DNA from: Lunularia cruciata
Taxonomy: Eukaryota; Streptophyta; Marchantiopsida; Lunulariales; Lunulariaceae
DNA length: 64,000 nucleotides
NCBI GenBank assembly: GCA_948567375.1
Contig: OX419762.1
Location: 51,317,034-51,381,033, forward strand
Direction: 5' to 3'
The position numbers were made by a program, and so were the translations under genes. This document shows, one piece after another, positions 61,531 through 64,000 of the stretch. The first letter of the stretch is position 1, and every line of letters starts with the position of its first letter. The notes below the pieces were generated by a model. The model had not been told where the DNA came from, ran no database searches, and saw nothing but the letters and a program-made list of their open reading frames with translations.

Positions 61531-63115
61531 TCCAAGACCATGGTAGCATCAGTTTTGGCTTTCAGCGGTGCAATTACTTGGCCTGGTGACTTGTTGGAGG
61601 GGAACGCCCATGCAGAGGATACTCCTGTACCAGAGGAGATCACTTGGCTATGGAGTATGAGTGAGATTGTTCTATCCACCTTGGATGTTCCATTGTGGAG
61701 TTCAGAGGAGGCATTGTAGCAGCATGCAGATCAGTTGGTGCAGCAGGCTTGGAGTGGAGCCTTTGTACCATCAGGGGATGAGTGTGAGGATGAGCCTCCA
61801 GAGGCGATTGCTTTGACACCTCTAGATACCACACTCATTGCTTGGCAATATCCAATAGAGGGGATATGTCTATTGGAGTTCTTTGGTGGGATCAGCACCG
61901 GACTAGCTGCGGTGTTACAGCCGGGTATACGAATACATAGGTACTTGTATGTAGAGAGAGAGAGATGAGACTGCTAGGCAAGTCTCTTTACATCATGTGG
62001 CACACTTGGCCTATCGGTATCTGGAGTTATTACCGATGTCAGTAGTCAGAGGTTACCAGAAGGCCTTACCAGGAGATATTTCCTTACTGGGGGCGCATGA
62101 CCTAGAGAGATATGGGCCTATTCACTTGGTGATTTTTGGATGGCCATGTCAGGGACATACACGTGCGGGCCGCGGTTTGGGTCTTCAGGATCCTTGTTCT
62201 GGTGTGTTTTGGGAGATGTTACGGATACTACGACATCTCCAGGTTCATCAGTCTGTTTCTCCAGCTTACCTTTTGGAGAACGTTCCCTTGATGGGTGATT
62301 CTCGCACTAGAGTGGTGGCTAGTACACATCAGGTCCATTCTTGGATGGGACCTGCTGTATTGTTAGATGCAGCCAGAGTGGGATCACAGGCTCATTGTCT
62401 TTGTCTTTGGTGGACAAACCTCTTACCCAGAGAGGTTCTACAACGTGCTTATGATGGGATTCAGCGATTGGACCACATTCTTGTTGATGATATCTTGGAT
62501 GTTGGGCGTCAGTCTCAGACAGTGGTAGTGGCTGATAGGTCACCTATGGTAGTGGTGAACCTAGTTAGACAGCCTAGAGCTGCATTTCCCACACTCATGA
62601 GTTTCCCAAGCTCTCATGCTTTTCGAGAGGGAGGACCTAGACTTGTTTGGGACTCACAGTTACAGCAGTTGGTGGAGCCTAACGCTGATGAGAGAGAGCA
62701 GGCAATGGGTTTTCGCACCGGTATTACCACTGTTCAAGCAGTGTCAGAGGCATCCAGGCATCAGGTGCTAGGTCAGGCTATGGACCTAAACTGTTTGACC
62801 TGGATTGTGAGCCTTGGCTTGGCAGAGCAGCGTAGGATGTGCTTGATAGGCATCACCACTCGGACACTTGTGAGCCCTGTGCCTATTGAGACGATTCAGG
62901 CACATGCTGGGGGCGATGGACCAAGTGGACATGGTATTCTTGGGACACATCTAGTAGCTACTAGGGAGAGTGGTCTACTTGGAGTCCATCCAGGTGAGCG
63001 TGGGCTACTTGGATTACACCCTTGGTCCACATGGGATGCAGCTAGAGGACATGTGGAGCTTGCAGCCAGAGTGGATGGAGTTTTTCACAATGAGGTTGGG
63101 ACCTCTAGTGGTTAG
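61531..63115 (+). pseudogene. C5-cytosine DNA methyltransferase domain of the Gypsy polyprotein, broken
   Basis: Frame one continues from the protease past TAG at 61528 and 61717 and encodes LLEFFGGISTGL at about 61870-61905 (motif I, AdoMet binding) and YLYVER (acidic motif II). A (GA)n run at about 61949-61965 shifts the frame. Frame two (61997-63115) holds FGWPCQGHTRAG (motif IV, catalytic Cys at 62147-62149), a GLQDPCSGVFWEMLRI-like motif V, LLENVP (motif VI, Glu at 62276), AARVGSQAHCLCLWWTN (motif VIII), ADEREQAMGF (motif IX region) and VLGQAMDLNCLTWIV (motif X). Order I to X is canonical, like DNMT3 and unlike permuted plant DRM. In motif VIII both Arg of AHRxR are Cys. The domain would methylate DNA, perhaps the element's own cDNA. 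Confidence 0.85.
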
Positions 63116-64000
63116 GAGCATGACACTATTGCTCCCAAGGGCCCAGTGTAACAGCCAGTCAGTACGTCTTCCACTCCTACTATAGTTACAGAGGATACTT
63201 GGGAGCCAGATCTTGGACCCAAGCTTATTGGAGAGGAAAGACAGAGGATTTGGAGGTTCTTGAGGAGTCACACGAGTTATTTTGCCTTCAGTATGAAGGA
63301 TTTGGGTGCTCTAAAGGGACATGGTATCCAGATTGTGTTGACTAGCGACACACCAGTTTTCCGAAGTCCTTATCGATATAGTGAGATGGAGAGGACATTG
63401 ATTCAGAGCCGGAGTAGTGACCTTTTTGAGGCTGGTTTGGTGGAGATTTCACATGGAAAGTATGCATTGGCAACAGTGATGCCAGCCAAGAAGGATATGC
63501 ATGGCAACTATACAGATAGGCGGATGTGTGGAGATTACTGTCCTATCAACCGACAGACTAGGGCTGATCGGTATGCCATGCCTACACCGGAGGGGATTTT
63601 TGATGCGATTGGGCATGCAAAGGTCTTCAGTACTTTGGATCTTCAAGCGGGATATCATCAATTGCAGATCAGAGAGGAGGATAAGTCCAAGACAACATTT
63701 TGGGCTATTGATCCTCACGGCAAGGATGTGTTGTATCAGTGGAGGTTCTTACCATTTGGGTTGAAGAATGCTCTTGCTGAGTTCTAGAGGGTCATGGATA
63801 GGATCCTAGCTGGATTGGATTTTGCTCGGTGCTATATTGATGACATTTTGGTTTATAGCACTACTGTGGAGGAGCATGAGAGATAGTTGTTGGAGGTGTT
63901 TGAGGGGTTGAGATCTCATGGACTCAAATTACATCCTGGGAAGTGTAGGTTCTTCCACGAGCAAGTTGAGTATTTGGGTCACACTATCTACCTCGGAGGA
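63116..64000 (+). pseudogene. Gypsy reverse transcriptase, N-terminal part, truncated by window
   Basis: The same frame as the methyltransferase continues: GVLKGHGIQ-like linker, SPYRYSEMER, ALATVMPAKKDMHGNYTD, MCGDYCPINRQT, VFSTLDLQAGYHQLQI, WRFLPFGLKNALAEF, then YIDDILVYS (63833-63859) with both catalytic Asp and LKLHPGKCRFF. This is the usual Ty3/Gypsy RT order. Stops at 63113, 63149, 63785 and 63884 interrupt it; at 63785 the family consensus is Gln (EFQRVMD). The rest lies outside the window. Confidence 0.85.

Larger units (their letters stand above)
57146..64000 (+). mobile_element. Ty3/Gypsy retrotransposon encoding a cytosine methyltransferase (3' end outside window)
   Basis: Order on the plus strand: LTR (57146 to about 57640), possible primer site, about 1.3 kb of leader, gag, two CCHC knuckles, aspartic protease, C5-cytosine DNA methyltransferase, Gypsy reverse transcriptase (cut by the window end). 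RNase H, integrase and the 3' LTR would follow. The DNA is less AT-rich than its surroundings. At least eleven in-frame stops and two frameshifts make the copy non-autonomous. The collinear frames and still-recognisable motifs suggest moderate age. The methyltransferase sits in the polyprotein path rather than as a stray neighbour: the frame of the protease ORF leads into it, and its own frame leads into the RT. Confidence 0.85.

Noticed and set aside
61531-63115. A separate host methyltransferase gene next to a retroelement
   Set aside because: The frames run on from protease and into the RT, no introns are seen, and the RT continues in the methyltransferase frame.

Overview
The window looks like nuclear DNA of a green plant. 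It has genes with short GT-AG introns, an extracellular LRR receptor-like protein, a plant-type flavin amine oxidase and a plant S26-fold protein, set in AT-rich DNA full of decayed LTR retrotransposons, LINE tails and a PIF/Harbinger DNA transposon. The species cannot be named from sequence. The canonical (non-permuted) methyltransferase motif order in the 3' retroelement and the flavour of its RT recall non-angiosperm streptophytes, but that is only an impression.

Layout. 1-3467 (+): 3' part of an LRR receptor-like protein gene, now a frameshifted pseudogene with a LINE tail in one intron. 3468-10270: repeats, a 2.5-kb PIF/Harbinger element with TTA target duplications (5420-7925), a 0.5-kb-arm inverted repeat (8586-9721) and another LINE tail. 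10271-15640: mostly unassigned, with one small basic ORF at 12094. 15640-27960: nested, ruined Copia and Gypsy elements and LTR fragments. 28212-28830: MITE-like inverted repeat. 30405-32577 (-): a five-exon S26-peptidase-fold gene that lacks the catalytic Ser and Lys. 35219-38318 (-): a flavin amine oxidase gene of about seven exons. These two are the only apparently intact host genes. 39815-43290 (-): a long LINE reverse transcriptase pseudogene split by an LTR-like repeat. 43290-51030: very AT-rich and gene-poor. 51048-51563: a LINE tail with a clear target-site duplication. 51940-56200 (-): Copia remnant, itself interrupted by an LTR related to that of the next element. 57146-64000 (+): a Ty3/Gypsy retrotransposon that runs off the window.

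The most remarkable object is that last element. Its order is LTR, leader, gag with two CCHC knuckles, aspartic protease, then a C5-cytosine DNA methyltransferase domain (motifs I, IV, VI, VIII, IX and X recognisable) placed before the Gypsy reverse transcriptase. The element therefore carries its own DNA methyltransferase in the pol region. This copy is dead: it has a GA-repeat frameshift inside the methyltransferase and many in-frame stops, most of them TAG where homology expects CAG. That is the footprint expected from deamination of methylated CHG cytosines. DNMT capture by retrotransposons has been reported for dinoflagellates and charophyte algae; whether this family is the same or an independent case needs a search.
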